From contig CANRNU010000004.1 in assembly GCA_947632005.1 (NCBI GenBank), forward strand, positions 1-64,000: a DNA stretch of 64,000 bases. Reading direction: 5' to 3'. Below, piece by piece: positions 22,868 to 32,232 of the stretch. The first letter of the stretch is position 1, and the number at the start of each line of letters is the position of its first letter. Under the pieces are notes generated by a model, which worked only from the letters and a program-made list of their open reading frames with translations, did not search any database and was not told where the DNA came from. Origin of the DNA: an uncultured Oscillospiraceae bacterium. GTDB taxonomy: Bacteria; Bacillota; Clostridia; Oscillospirales; Oscillospiraceae. Both the position numbers and the translations under genes were made by a program.

Positions 22868-23647
22868 ATGATCATCAGTGTTCTTGCCGTGGGCGACGTC
22901 TGCGGCCAGCCGGGACTCTCCATTTTGGAAAAACGGCTGAAAACCATCCGAAGAGAGAGAGGCATCTCCTTCGTAGTGGTGAACGGAGAGAACGCCAACG
23001 TGGTGGGCGTCACCCCCGACCAGTGCGACCGGATGTTCAACGCCGGGGCCGACGTCATCACCCTGGGCAACCATACCTGGGTCCGCTGGGAGCTGAAGCC
23101 ATACCTGGCAGACAATGTGCGGATGGTCCGGCCCATCAACTACGCCCCCCAGTGCCCGGGCCGGGGCTTCGGAATCTACCGGACCCCCTTCGGGGAGATA
23201 TGCGTCGTCAATGCCCTGGGCCGCTTTACCCTGGACACCAATACCGACAACCCCTTCGTGGAGGTGGACATGCTTTTGAAGGAGCTGGACCCCCTGCCGA
23301 AGATCATCCTGGTGGACATGCACGCCGAGGCCACCAGCGAGCGCCTGGCCATGGGCTACTTCCTGGACGGACGGGTCAGCGCCGTGTGGGGCACCCACAC
23401 CCATGTGCAGACCTCCGACGCATGCATCCTGCCCGGCGGCACCGGGTATATCAGCGACCTGGGCATGACCGGCGCCAGCCACAGCGTGCTGGGCATCGAC
23501 GTGAATCAGTCCATCAACAAGTTCCTGGGAGACCCCCCTATGCGGTATAAGTCCGGAGACGGCGACGGGAAAATGGAGTGCTGCGTGTTCGACATCGACA
23601 CGGACACCGGCCGATGCGTGAATGTGGAGGCATTGAGAATACTATGA
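22868..23647 (+). CDS. ymdB: YmdB-type metallophosphoesterase
   Basis: A 259-residue protein of the TIGR00282/YmdB family, in which B. subtilis YmdB hydrolyses 2',3'-cyclic nucleotides and affects sporulation and biofilm choice. Metal-binding motifs are present in order: GDVCGQPG (10-16), NGENAN (~40), GNHTW (~68), DMHAEATSE (~152) and GTHTHVQTSD (~178). The length is typical. The start ATG 22868 follows GAGGAGACTGCT. In many Firmicutes ymdB lies beside rny; here it is followed directly by a DNA-repair phosphoesterase, with a four-base overlap (ATGA). Confidence 0.93.
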   Translation: MIISVLAVGDVCGQPGLSILEKRLKTIRRERGISFVVVNGENANVVGVTPDQCDRMFNAGADVITLGNHTWVRWELKPYLADNVRMVRPINYAPQCPGRGFGIYRTPFGEICVVNALGRFTLDTNTDNPFVEVDMLLKELDPLPKIILVDMHAEATSERLAMGYFLDGRVSAVWGTHTHVQTSDACILPGGTGYISDLGMTGASHSVLGIDVNQSINKFLGDPPMRYKSGDGDGKMECCVFDIDTDTGRCVNVEALRIL

Positions 23648-24747
23648 TACGTATCCTGCACGCGGCGGATATGCACCTGGACTCCCCCTTCCAGGCCATG
23701 AGCCGGGACAAGGCCGCCCTGCGGCGGGGGGAGCAGAGGGCTATGCTCTCCCGGATGGCCGCCCTGGTCCGGGATTATGAGGCGGACATCGTCCTGCTGG
23801 CCGGGGACCTGTTCGATGCGGACAGCCACTACTCGGAGACGGCCCGGCTGCTGGAACAGGCCCTGCCCGACCTGGGGGTGCCGGTGTTCATCGCGCCCGG
23901 CAATCACGACTGGTACGGGCCCCGGTCCCCTTGGGCCCGGCTGGATCTGGGAGAAAATGTGCATGTATTCACCCAGGAGAGCATCCAGTGCGTGGAGCTG
24001 CCCGAGCTGAATGCCCGGGTGTGGGGCGCGGCCTTTACGGGGAAATACCGCCGCCCGCCCCTGACGGACTTCCACCGGGAGGAGAAGCCGGAAACGGTGG
24101 ATATCATGGTCCTGCACGGAGAGGTGGGAGACCCGTCGTCTCCCTACGGTCCCATCTCGGCGGCGGATATCGCCCAGAGCGGCATGCACTATGTGGCGCT
24201 GGGCCATCAGCATACCTTCAGCGGCCTGCGCCGGGCGGGCGAGACCTTTTACGCCTGGCCGGGGTGCCCGGAGGGCCGGGGATTTGACGAGACCGGCGAA
24301 AAGGGCGTACTTCTGGCCGATGTGAGGCAGGATAGCTGTGAGGTCAAACTGATACCCCTTGGCGGCCGGCGGTATGAGACGCTGGCGGTGGACCTGACCC
24401 AGAGCTGGGACCATGTCCACGCGGTGGAGTCCGCCGTGGGCCGGGACGCCTCCCGGGATATCTACCGGATCACGCTCACCGGCACGCCGGAGCTGCCGCC
24501 GGATACGGCGGCGATGCAGAGCGCCCTGGAGGGACAGTTCTTCGCCCTGGAGCTGCGGGACGAGACCCGTCTGCGCCGGGACGTGTGGGACGGCCGGGAG
24601 GTGCTGAGCCTGCGGGGATTGTATTTGAGCAAGCTCTGGCAGAAGTATGAGAGCGCCCAGAGCGACGCGGAACGGGCAGCCATCGAGCGGGCGGCGCGGT
24701 ACGGGCTGCAGGCGCTGGAGGCGGGAGAAGAGCCGGCGGTCGTCTGA
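23644..24747 (+). CDS. yhaO: SbcD/YhaO-like DNA repair metallophosphoesterase
   Basis: A 367-residue protein starting at ATG 23644, overlapping the ymdB stop. Calcineurin-type phosphoesterase motifs are ILHAADMHLDSPF, LLAGDLFDADS, PGNHDW, VLHGEVGD and ALGHQHTF, which together supply the di-metal site of Mre11/SbcD nucleases. The final ~120 residues form a capping domain. It forms a pair with the SbcC-like ATPase encoded next, as in B. subtilis yhaO-yhaN. Predicted role: processing of DNA ends or hairpins during break repair. The name follows the pair's synteny. Confidence 0.88.
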   Translation: MIRILHAADMHLDSPFQAMSRDKAALRRGEQRAMLSRMAALVRDYEADIVLLAGDLFDADSHYSETARLLEQALPDLGVPVFIAPGNHDWYGPRSPWARLDLGENVHVFTQESIQCVELPELNARVWGAAFTGKYRRPPLTDFHREEKPETVDIMVLHGEVGDPSSPYGPISAADIAQSGMHYVALGHQHTFSGLRRAGETFYAWPGCPEGRGFDETGEKGVLLADVRQDSCEVKLIPLGGRRYETLAVDLTQSWDHVHAVESAVGRDASRDIYRITLTGTPELPPDTAAMQSALEGQFFALELRDETRLRRDVWDGREVLSLRGLYLSKLWQKYESAQSDAERAAIERAARYGLQALEAGEEPAVV

Positions 24748-24772
24748 AGGACCTGAAGGAGAGAAAGAGAAT

Positions 24773-26740
24773 ATGATCATAAAGAAAATGACGGCATGGT
24801 TCGGGGCGCTGGAGGGGAAGAGCCTGGAGCTCCAGAGCGGGCTGAATGTGCTATACGCCCCCAATGAGAGCGGCAAATCCACCTGGTGCGCTTTCCTGCG
24901 GGCCATGCTCTATGGCGTGGATACCGCCCAGCGGGCCAAAAACGGCCAGCAGCCGGATAAGGTCAAGTACCGGCCCTGGAGCGGCTCGCCTATGTCCGGC
25001 AGCATGGAGATCGAGACGGCAGGCGGCCCGGTGACCCTGCGCCGGTGGACGGAGCGGGCGGCCCAGCCGATGCAGGAGTTTTCCGCCAGCGTCACCGGAA
25101 CGGACGCCCCTGTGCCGGACATGACGGCCGAAGAGGCCGGGCGCATCCTGACGGGCGCGCCCCGGGAGGTCTTTGAACGCAGCGCGTTCATCCACCAGTC
25201 CGGGCTGGGTCTCACCAATGACCCGGAGCTGGAAAAGCGCTTCGCGGCCATCGTGTCCGCCGGGGATGAGGAGCAGTCCTATACCGAGGCGGACAAGCGT
25301 CTGCGGGCCTGGATGCGCCGGCGGCGCTCCGGGAGGAAGGGGGCCATCCCTGAGACGGAGGGCGAGATCGCCCGGGTGAAGGGAGAGCTGGCCCAGACGG
25401 ATGAGGCGGCCCGGACCGTGGAACGGCTGGACCAGGAGCTGACCCGGGCCCAGGAGGACCAGGCGGAGTTGGTCCGGAAGATGGAGACCGCCCGGGCGGA
25501 GGCCCGGAAAAAAGCCTTGAGCGACCTGGCTGCCGCAAAGGAGGCCGTCGGCGCCGGAGAGGACGCCCTCCGCCAGGCGGAGGAGGACACCTCCCGCGCG
25601 GTGGACGAGCTGAAGGGCACCGCCTTCGGGATCATGGGCCCGGACCGGGCCAGACAGCAGGCACAGACGGATATCGAGCTGGCGGATGACCTGGCCTCCC
25701 AGGCGGATTCCCTGCCCCACCGGTGGCCCATCTTCATCCCGCTGGGCGCGGGGGCGCTGGCCATCATCATCGCGCCGTTCACGGCCATTACAGCGGCGCT
25801 CATCATGGGCGGCGCCGCCCTGCTGTGCATGACGGGGGGCCTGTACTTTTGGTGGAAGAGCGTCGAGAACCGCCGGGACGGCCTGCTGGACAGGCGGATG
25901 GAGATATTGGAGGAATACGGCGTCTCCGACACAGAGGGCGTCCGGAGACAGCTGGGAGAGTATGAAAAGATGTGTCAGAAGGCAAAGGCCGCGTCTGGCC
26001 GGGTGACACAGGCCCAGCGGGAGCTGGAGGAGGCGAAAAAACGCCAGAAGGAGGCGGAGGAACCGGTCCTGAACGGGCTGGACTTTGTCAACGGCGACAG
26101 TGAGGCGGCCAGAGCGTCCCGGGCGGTGACGGCAGGTCAGGCGCGGCTGGACAGGTTGCGGGAGCAGCGGGCCATGGCCGAGGGCCAGGTCCGGGCCGTG
26201 GGAGACCCGGTGGTGCTCCGGTCCGAGCTGGAAGGGCTGGAGGGACGCCGGGAGGAGCTGCTGGCCCAGGAGCAGGCGCTCACCCTGGCGGCAGATACCC
26301 TGGAGCAGGCCGACCTGGGTCTGCGGGAGAAGTTTTCCCCGGTGCTGGCCCAGCGGGCCGCGGAGCTGTTCGGGAAATTGACCGGCGGTCGGTACGACGA
26401 GATCACCCTGGCCCGGGATCTGTCCGCCAAGGCGAGGCTTGCCGGCGAGGCGGTGGGCTGGGAGAGCGATTACCTGTCCCAGGGCGCGCGGGACCAGCTG
26501 TATCTGGCCCTGCGGCTGGCGGTGTGCGAGCTGGTGCTGCCCCCGGAGCAGGCGTGCCCCATCATCCTGGATGACGCCCTGGTGGCCTTCGACCAAAAGC
26601 GCATGGAGCGGGCGTTGGACATGCTGAAGGAGCTGGCGGATGAGCAGAAGCGGCAGGTGCTGCTGTTCACTTGCCATGAGAGGGAGCTGGAGCACTTTGC
26701 CGGTGACGACGCTGTGGCAAAGATAACCCTGGGAGCATAA
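24773..26740 (+). CDS. yhaN: SbcC/YhaN-like ATPase
   Basis: A 655-residue protein starting at ATG 24773 after GAAGGAGAGAAAGAGAAT. The N-terminal Walker A is APNESGKSTW (~29-38), with the usual AAA_23 opening (MTAWFGALEGKSLELQSGLN). Coiled-coil arms flank two hydrophobic segments in the middle (IPLGAGALAIIIAPFTAITA; MGGAALLCMTGGLYFW, ~320-360), a feature of YhaN rather than SbcC. The C-terminal signature and Walker B are SQGARDQLYLALRLA and PIILDDALVAFD. It is the ATPase partner of the preceding phosphoesterase. The next gene follows after one base. Confidence 0.88.
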   Translation: MIIKKMTAWFGALEGKSLELQSGLNVLYAPNESGKSTWCAFLRAMLYGVDTAQRAKNGQQPDKVKYRPWSGSPMSGSMEIETAGGPVTLRRWTERAAQPMQEFSASVTGTDAPVPDMTAEEAGRILTGAPREVFERSAFIHQSGLGLTNDPELEKRFAAIVSAGDEEQSYTEADKRLRAWMRRRRSGRKGAIPETEGEIARVKGELAQTDEAARTVERLDQELTRAQEDQAELVRKMETARAEARKKALSDLAAAKEAVGAGEDALRQAEEDTSRAVDELKGTAFGIMGPDRARQQAQTDIELADDLASQADSLPHRWPIFIPLGAGALAIIIAPFTAITAALIMGGAALLCMTGGLYFWWKSVENRRDGLLDRRMEILEEYGVSDTEGVRRQLGEYEKMCQKAKAASGRVTQAQRELEEAKKRQKEAEEPVLNGLDFVNGDSEAARASRAVTAGQARLDRLREQRAMAEGQVRAVGDPVVLRSELEGLEGRREELLAQEQALTLAADTLEQADLGLREKFSPVLAQRAAELFGKLTGGRYDEITLARDLSAKARLAGEAVGWESDYLSQGARDQLYLALRLAVCELVLPPEQACPIILDDALVAFDQKRMERALDMLKELADEQKRQVLLFTCHERELEHFAGDDAVAKITLGA

Positions 26741-26741
26741 G

Positions 26742-27857
26742 ATGGGGGAGAGGCTTGCTTTTGCCGTGCCATGCCTGTTCGGGTTGGAGGGACCCTGCGC
26801 CGAGGAACTGCGGCGGATGGGGCTTTCAGACGTCCGGGCGGAAAATGGCCGGGTGCGCTTCTCCGGGGACATGGCGGACTGCGCCAGGGCCAATGTCCGG
26901 CTGCGGACCGGGGAGCGGGTGCTGCTGCGGCTGGGAGCTTTTGCGGCCGGGAGCTTTGACCAGCTCTTTGAGGGGGTAAAAGCTCTGCCGTTGGGAGACT
27001 TCATCCCCAGGGACGGACAGTTCCCTGTGAGGGGGTATTCCCTGGACTCGGCGCTGCACTCCGTGCCGGATTGCCAGCGGATCATCAAAAAGGCCGCAGC
27101 GGTGAAGCTGGGGCAGACGCACCATGTCCAGTGGCTGCCGGAGAACGGAGCGCTGTATCAGCTCCAGTTTTCCATTATAAAGGATCAGGCGGAGATCTTC
27201 CTGGACACCACCGGCGCGCCGCTTTTCAAGCGGGGCTACCGACCGGGGCATGTGGCCGCGCCGCTGCGGGAGACACTGGCGGCGGCCCTGGTGGGCTTTG
27301 CCCGCTACCGGGGAAGAGACGCCCTGTGGGACCCCTTCTGCGGCAGCGGCACCATCCCCATCGAGGCGGCCCTGATCGCCCGGAACCGGGCCCCGGGACT
27401 TCATCGGACCTTTGCCGCCCAGAGCTGGCAGTTCGTCCCGGCGGCGGTGTGGGACAAGGCGAAGGAGGAGGCCCGGAGCTTGGAATATCCGGGGCCGTAC
27501 CATATCTTTGCCTCGGATATCGACCCCAAGGCCGTGGCCCTGGCCAGGGAGAACGCAAAGCGGGCCGGCGTAGAAGTTGACATAACATTCTCTGTGACCG
27601 ATGCCAGGACGACTCCCGCCCCCTGGGAAACGGGCGTGATCGTGTGCAACCCGCCCTACGGGGAGCGGATGCTGGAGCGGCAGCAGGCCCAGGCCCTGTA
27701 CCGGGACATGGGACGGACCCTGGGGAAGCTGGAGGACTGGAAGCAGTATGTCATCAGTTCCGAGCCGGACTTCGAGCGGCTGTACGGCCGCCCGGCAGCG
27801 AAGCGCCGCAAGCTCTACAACGGCATGATCCAGTGCTATTTGAATATGTACTGGTGA
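26742..27857 (+). CDS. THUMP-domain rRNA (guanine-N2) methyltransferase, RlmL/YpsC family
   Basis: A 371-residue protein. The N-terminal ferredoxin-like and THUMP region (~1-160) is followed by a class I SAM methyltransferase domain: DPFCGSGTIPIEAAL, then ASDIDPKAVALARENAK, then catalytic VCNPPYGERM. NPPY is the signature of N2-guanine/adenine amino methyltransferases. B. subtilis YpsC and E. coli RlmL (m2G2445 of 23S rRNA) are the nearest characterised types. Substrate base cannot be fixed from sequence alone. It is translationally close to yhaN (1-base gap) and followed by a GNAT-like gene. Confidence 0.9.
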   Translation: MGERLAFAVPCLFGLEGPCAEELRRMGLSDVRAENGRVRFSGDMADCARANVRLRTGERVLLRLGAFAAGSFDQLFEGVKALPLGDFIPRDGQFPVRGYSLDSALHSVPDCQRIIKKAAAVKLGQTHHVQWLPENGALYQLQFSIIKDQAEIFLDTTGAPLFKRGYRPGHVAAPLRETLAAALVGFARYRGRDALWDPFCGSGTIPIEAALIARNRAPGLHRTFAAQSWQFVPAAVWDKAKEEARSLEYPGPYHIFASDIDPKAVALARENAKRAGVEVDITFSVTDARTTPAPWETGVIVCNPPYGERMLERQQAQALYRDMGRTLGKLEDWKQYVISSEPDFERLYGRPAAKRRKLYNGMIQCYLNMYW

Positions 27858-27870
27858 GGAAACAAAAACG

Positions 27871-28716
27871 ATGCTGACACCACTTAAGAGAGAAGAATTT
27901 GACAAGTACATAGACTTTGTATACGCTCTGGCCCTGGACCCGGCCCGGTCCGGCTATCCCACCTACACGGACGGGATCAAGACCAGGGCGGATTTTGTGG
28001 AAAGGTCCCTGCGGGCCTTTGAGCGGGAGAACGAGGACATTCTGCTCTACGAACGGGACGGGGAGACCGCCGGGTGGATACACTATTACCACCTGGCGGA
28101 GGATCAATATCTGGACACCTGCTCCTTCTGCATCGCAGAGGGGATGGCGGACGCCATAGCGGAGTTTACCGCCTTTGCCCGTGGGCATTTTCCCGGAAGT
28201 GAGCTCTATCTGAAATTTCCGGGGGAGAACACCCAGGCGGCAGCGGCGCTGGAGGTCGGGGGCTTTGTCTGCATCGAGCGGGACTTCAACGACGTGTTTG
28301 AGCTGGACCGTTACGAGTCCCGGCAGCCGGACCCGGACGTGGTGCCGGTGACGAGGGAGAATTTTGACCTTTTCCGCGCTCTCCACGCCCCGCACGAGGA
28401 TATGTACTGGAACTCGGACCGGCTGCTGGCGGACATGGACGAGTGGCGGCTGCTGCTGTATATGCCCGGCGGTGTGCCGGCGGGCGCCCTCCAGGCCCGG
28501 AGGGACAGCGAGATGGGGGAGATATTCGGCATATTCTTCCCCGGGGAGTACGACGCCGGGGCGTACCGGGCGCTGGTGACGGCGGCCCTGAACGGGGCCA
28601 AGGCCGACGGGGCCGGGTCCATGGTATTTTTCAACGACGCCGAGACGCAAGCCGACGCCCTGGCCATGGGCTTCCGCTGCGTGGGTGAGTACATGTGCTA
28701 CAAAACGCTGCTGTGA
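27871..28716 (+). CDS. GNAT-like acetyltransferase (two-domain)
   Basis: A 281-residue protein starting at ATG 27871. It appears to contain two GNAT-type halves. The first (~40-150) has a central strand (GETAGWIHYYHLAE) and ends AAAALEVGGFVCIERDF. The second (~155-281) has GVPAGALQARRDSEMGEIFGI and ends DALAMGFRCVGEYMCY. Phrases of the form ALEVGGFVCIE and ALAMGFRCVGEY are typical GNAT C-termini, where a late Gly-Phe precedes the last strand. The substrate is unknown. It follows the methyltransferase by 13 bases, likely in one transcript. Confidence 0.65.
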   Translation: MLTPLKREEFDKYIDFVYALALDPARSGYPTYTDGIKTRADFVERSLRAFERENEDILLYERDGETAGWIHYYHLAEDQYLDTCSFCIAEGMADAIAEFTAFARGHFPGSELYLKFPGENTQAAAALEVGGFVCIERDFNDVFELDRYESRQPDPDVVPVTRENFDLFRALHAPHEDMYWNSDRLLADMDEWRLLLYMPGGVPAGALQARRDSEMGEIFGIFFPGEYDAGAYRALVTAALNGAKADGAGSMVFFNDAETQADALAMGFRCVGEYMCYKTLL

Positions 28717-28753
28717 TCGGCGGAGCGGGAGTTGCCGATGTCAACGCCAGCCC

Positions 28754-28882
28754 AAAGCCTCCCCTTTGCAAGGGGAGGTGCCGAGCGGAGCGAGGCGGAG
28801 GGGTTGTTACTGCGCGGTAGAATCAGAGGAACAATCCCTCAGTCAGCTTCGCTGACAGCTCCCTTTGCACAAGGGAGCCTTC
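28754..28882. repeat. Imperfect 129-bp palindromic intergenic element (MITE-like)
   Basis: Two arms of about 55 bases are inverted copies. The left arm reads AAAGCCTCCCCTTTGCAAGG, continues with a GAGCGGAGCGAGGC hairpin and GGAGGGGTTGTT. The right arm reads back as AAGGCTCCCTTGTGCAAAGG, an AGCGAAGCT hairpin and GAGGGATTGTTCC. About 18 bases separate them. I recall very similar elements between genes in gut Oscillospiraceae. It has no coding capacity and occupies most of the 28717-28961 gap. Confidence 0.8.
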
Positions 28883-28967
28883 AAAAAGGAGCGGCTTCGC
28901 CGCAATAACTGCTGTTTGTCGGGGTGCTGCGGCGGGGAGGTCTGAGCGGAATGGAGAGAGGATGCAG

Positions 28968-29855
28968 ATGAAGAAGAGACTTACGCAAGCGCTGCGGACG
29001 CTGCGGTGGGGGAATTTCCCGCTGCTGTTTCTGGCCGGGTGCGTGAACGCCTTCGGCGTCACCATCTTTTTGGCGCCGGTGAGACTGTATGACAGCGGCA
29101 TATCCGGTACATCCATCCTCCTGTCTCAGATCACCCCGGAGAGCTGGTCGCTGTCGGTGTTCCTGCTGCTGTTGAACATACCGCTGTTCCTGTTCGGGGC
29201 GAAAAAGCAGGGGGCGGCCTTTACCGTCTACTCCATCTTCGCGGTGGCGGTGTATGCGGGTGCCAGCTGGCTCATCACCGACGTGCTGCCCATCGACGTG
29301 AGCATGGCGTCGCCTCTGGCGGGACAGGACCTGTTGCTGTGCGCCCTGTTCGGCGGCGTCATATCCGGCGCGGGCAGCGGCCTGACCATCCGCTGCGGCG
29401 GAGCCATCGACGGCATCGACGTCATGGCCGTGATCTTCGCCAAGGGGCTCAACATCACCGTCGGCACCTTCGTCATGATCTATAATGTGCTGCTGTATGT
29501 GGTGTGCGGGTGCGTCATCCACAGCTGGATATTGCCGCTGTACTCCATCGTGACCTACGCGGCGGGACTGAAGACCGTGGACTTTATCGTGGAGGGCTTC
29601 GACCGGTCCAAGGAGGTCATCATCGTGACGGATAAGCCCCGCCAGATCAGCGACGCGCTCATCGAGGCGTTTCAGTGCGGCACCACGAAGATCGCCGCTG
29701 TGGGCGGGTATTCCAACGCGGAGAAGACCGTGATCTATTTTGTGGTGAACCGGTTCCAGATCGCCCGGATGCGGAATATCGTCCACCAGATCGACCCCAG
29801 GGCCTTTATGACCATCAGCGAGGTGGCGGACGTGTTCAAGAACAACGACCGGTGA
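28968..29855 (+). CDS. YitT-family membrane protein (DUF161-DUF2179)
   Basis: A 295-residue protein. I prefer ATG 28968, six bases after GAGAGAGG, over ATG 28962. Residues ~15-210 carry five to six membrane helices (LLFLAGCVNAFGVTIFLAP; LSVFLLLLNIPLFLFGAK; FTVYSIFAVAVYAGASWLI). SGAGSGLTIRCGGAIDGIDV is the family's conserved loop. The C-terminal ~85 residues are the cytosolic DUF2179 domain (KEVIIVTDKPRQISDALIEA; TMISEVADV-like end). The YitT/YqfU family is widespread in Firmicutes; its substrate is not established. Confidence 0.9.
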   Translation: MKKRLTQALRTLRWGNFPLLFLAGCVNAFGVTIFLAPVRLYDSGISGTSILLSQITPESWSLSVFLLLLNIPLFLFGAKKQGAAFTVYSIFAVAVYAGASWLITDVLPIDVSMASPLAGQDLLLCALFGGVISGAGSGLTIRCGGAIDGIDVMAVIFAKGLNITVGTFVMIYNVLLYVVCGCVIHSWILPLYSIVTYAAGLKTVDFIVEGFDRSKEVIIVTDKPRQISDALIEAFQCGTTKIAAVGGYSNAEKTVIYFVVNRFQIARMRNIVHQIDPRAFMTISEVADVFKNNDR

Positions 29856-29889
29856 TGGACCGGGGTGCGGGCAGAAAAAACGGATACGC

Positions 29890-29918
29890 GCGGCGCGGGA
29901 AACCCCTTCCCGCGCCGC
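29890..29918 (+). terminator. Stem-loop after yitT-like gene
   Basis: A 12-bp perfect GC stem (GCGGCGCGGGAA) with loop ACCCC and only a short AT-rich tail (TATTTGG). A probable terminator separating it from groESL. Confidence 0.6.
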
Positions 29919-29976
29919 TATTTGGAACCGTACACTCCTATCAAAAAAACCTTGCGAAATTTGTGCACAATGCCAG

Positions 29977-30005
29977 TTGAAGAAACAGGAGAACTGGGGT
30001 ATTAT
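29977..30005 (+). promoter_or_regulatory. groESL promoter
   Basis: TTGAAG (29977-29982), a 17-base spacer and TATTAT (30000-30005). The operator that follows overlaps the expected transcription start. Confidence 0.7.
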
Positions 30006-30012
30006 AACGGTG

Positions 30013-30039
30013 TTAGCACTCAGAGGCTCGGAGTGCTAA
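30013..30039 (+). promoter_or_regulatory. CIRCE operator (HrcA binding site)
   Basis: A perfect CIRCE: TTAGCACTC, nine bases, GAGTGCTAA, eight bases after the -10 box. HrcA represses groESL here and releases it on heat or misfolded-protein stress. Confidence 0.97.
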
Positions 30040-30080
30040 CACCGTGAAATTTGTATTTACATTTTTAGGAGGCATATACA

Positions 30081-30365
30081 ATGACACTGAAACCGTTGGC
30101 CGACAAGGTGGTCGTCAAGCGCCTGGAGGCGGAAGAGAAGACCAAGAGCGGCATCTATCTGGCCCCCGCGGCCCAGGAAAAGCCGGAGCTGTTTGAAGTC
30201 GTGGCCGTGGGGCCCGGCGGCATGGTGGACGGCAACGAGGTCAAGATGGAAGTCAAGGCCGGCGACCGGGTCATCACGGGCAAGTACAGCGGCACCACCG
30301 TCAAGGTGGACAGCGAGGAATACACCATCGTGCGTCAGGGCGATATCCTGGCCATTGTGCAGTAA
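30081..30365 (+). CDS. groES: Co-chaperonin GroES
   Basis: A 94-residue protein of normal length. The N-terminal PLADKVVVKRLEAEEKTKSG and mobile-loop region (SGIYLAPAAQEKP) are characteristic. GDRVITGKYSGTTVKVD and the C-terminal GDILAIV complete the fold. It caps GroEL in the cytosol. The start follows AGGAGGCATATACA. GroEL follows after 18 bases. Controlled by CIRCE/HrcA. Confidence 0.98.
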   Translation: MTLKPLADKVVVKRLEAEEKTKSGIYLAPAAQEKPELFEVVAVGPGGMVDGNEVKMEVKAGDRVITGKYSGTTVKVDSEEYTIVRQGDILAIVQ

Positions 30366-30380
30366 TTCAGGAGGGTTTGA

Positions 30381-32009
<1,629 letters not shown>

Positions 32010-32030
32010 GAGACAGCCCCAAAAGGAAAG

Positions 32031-32060
32031 AAATACCCCGGCTTTCAAGCCGGGGTATTT
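32031..32060 (+). terminator. groESL terminator
   Basis: AAATACCCCGGCTT with its complement around a two-base loop, ending TATTTCCTTAT. Confidence 0.85.
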
Positions 32061-32115
32061 CCTTATAAAAACCCTGCGGGGCGTTTTGGCGTCCCCGGCG
32101 GAACTGGTCAGGCAT

Positions 32116-32144
32116 TTGCAGGGCGGGGCGGGACGTGGTATAAT
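32116..32144 (+). promoter_or_regulatory. Promoter for radical SAM gene
   Basis: TTGCAG, a 17-base spacer and TATAAT (32139-32144), 89 bases before the start codon. Confidence 0.65.
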
Positions 32145-32232
32145 ACCGGTCGTGCTCCCGGCTATGCCGGAACCGCACGACATGGCACAATAAAAGAAAA
32201 GCAGTCCGGGACAGAGGGGAAAGAGAGGCGCT

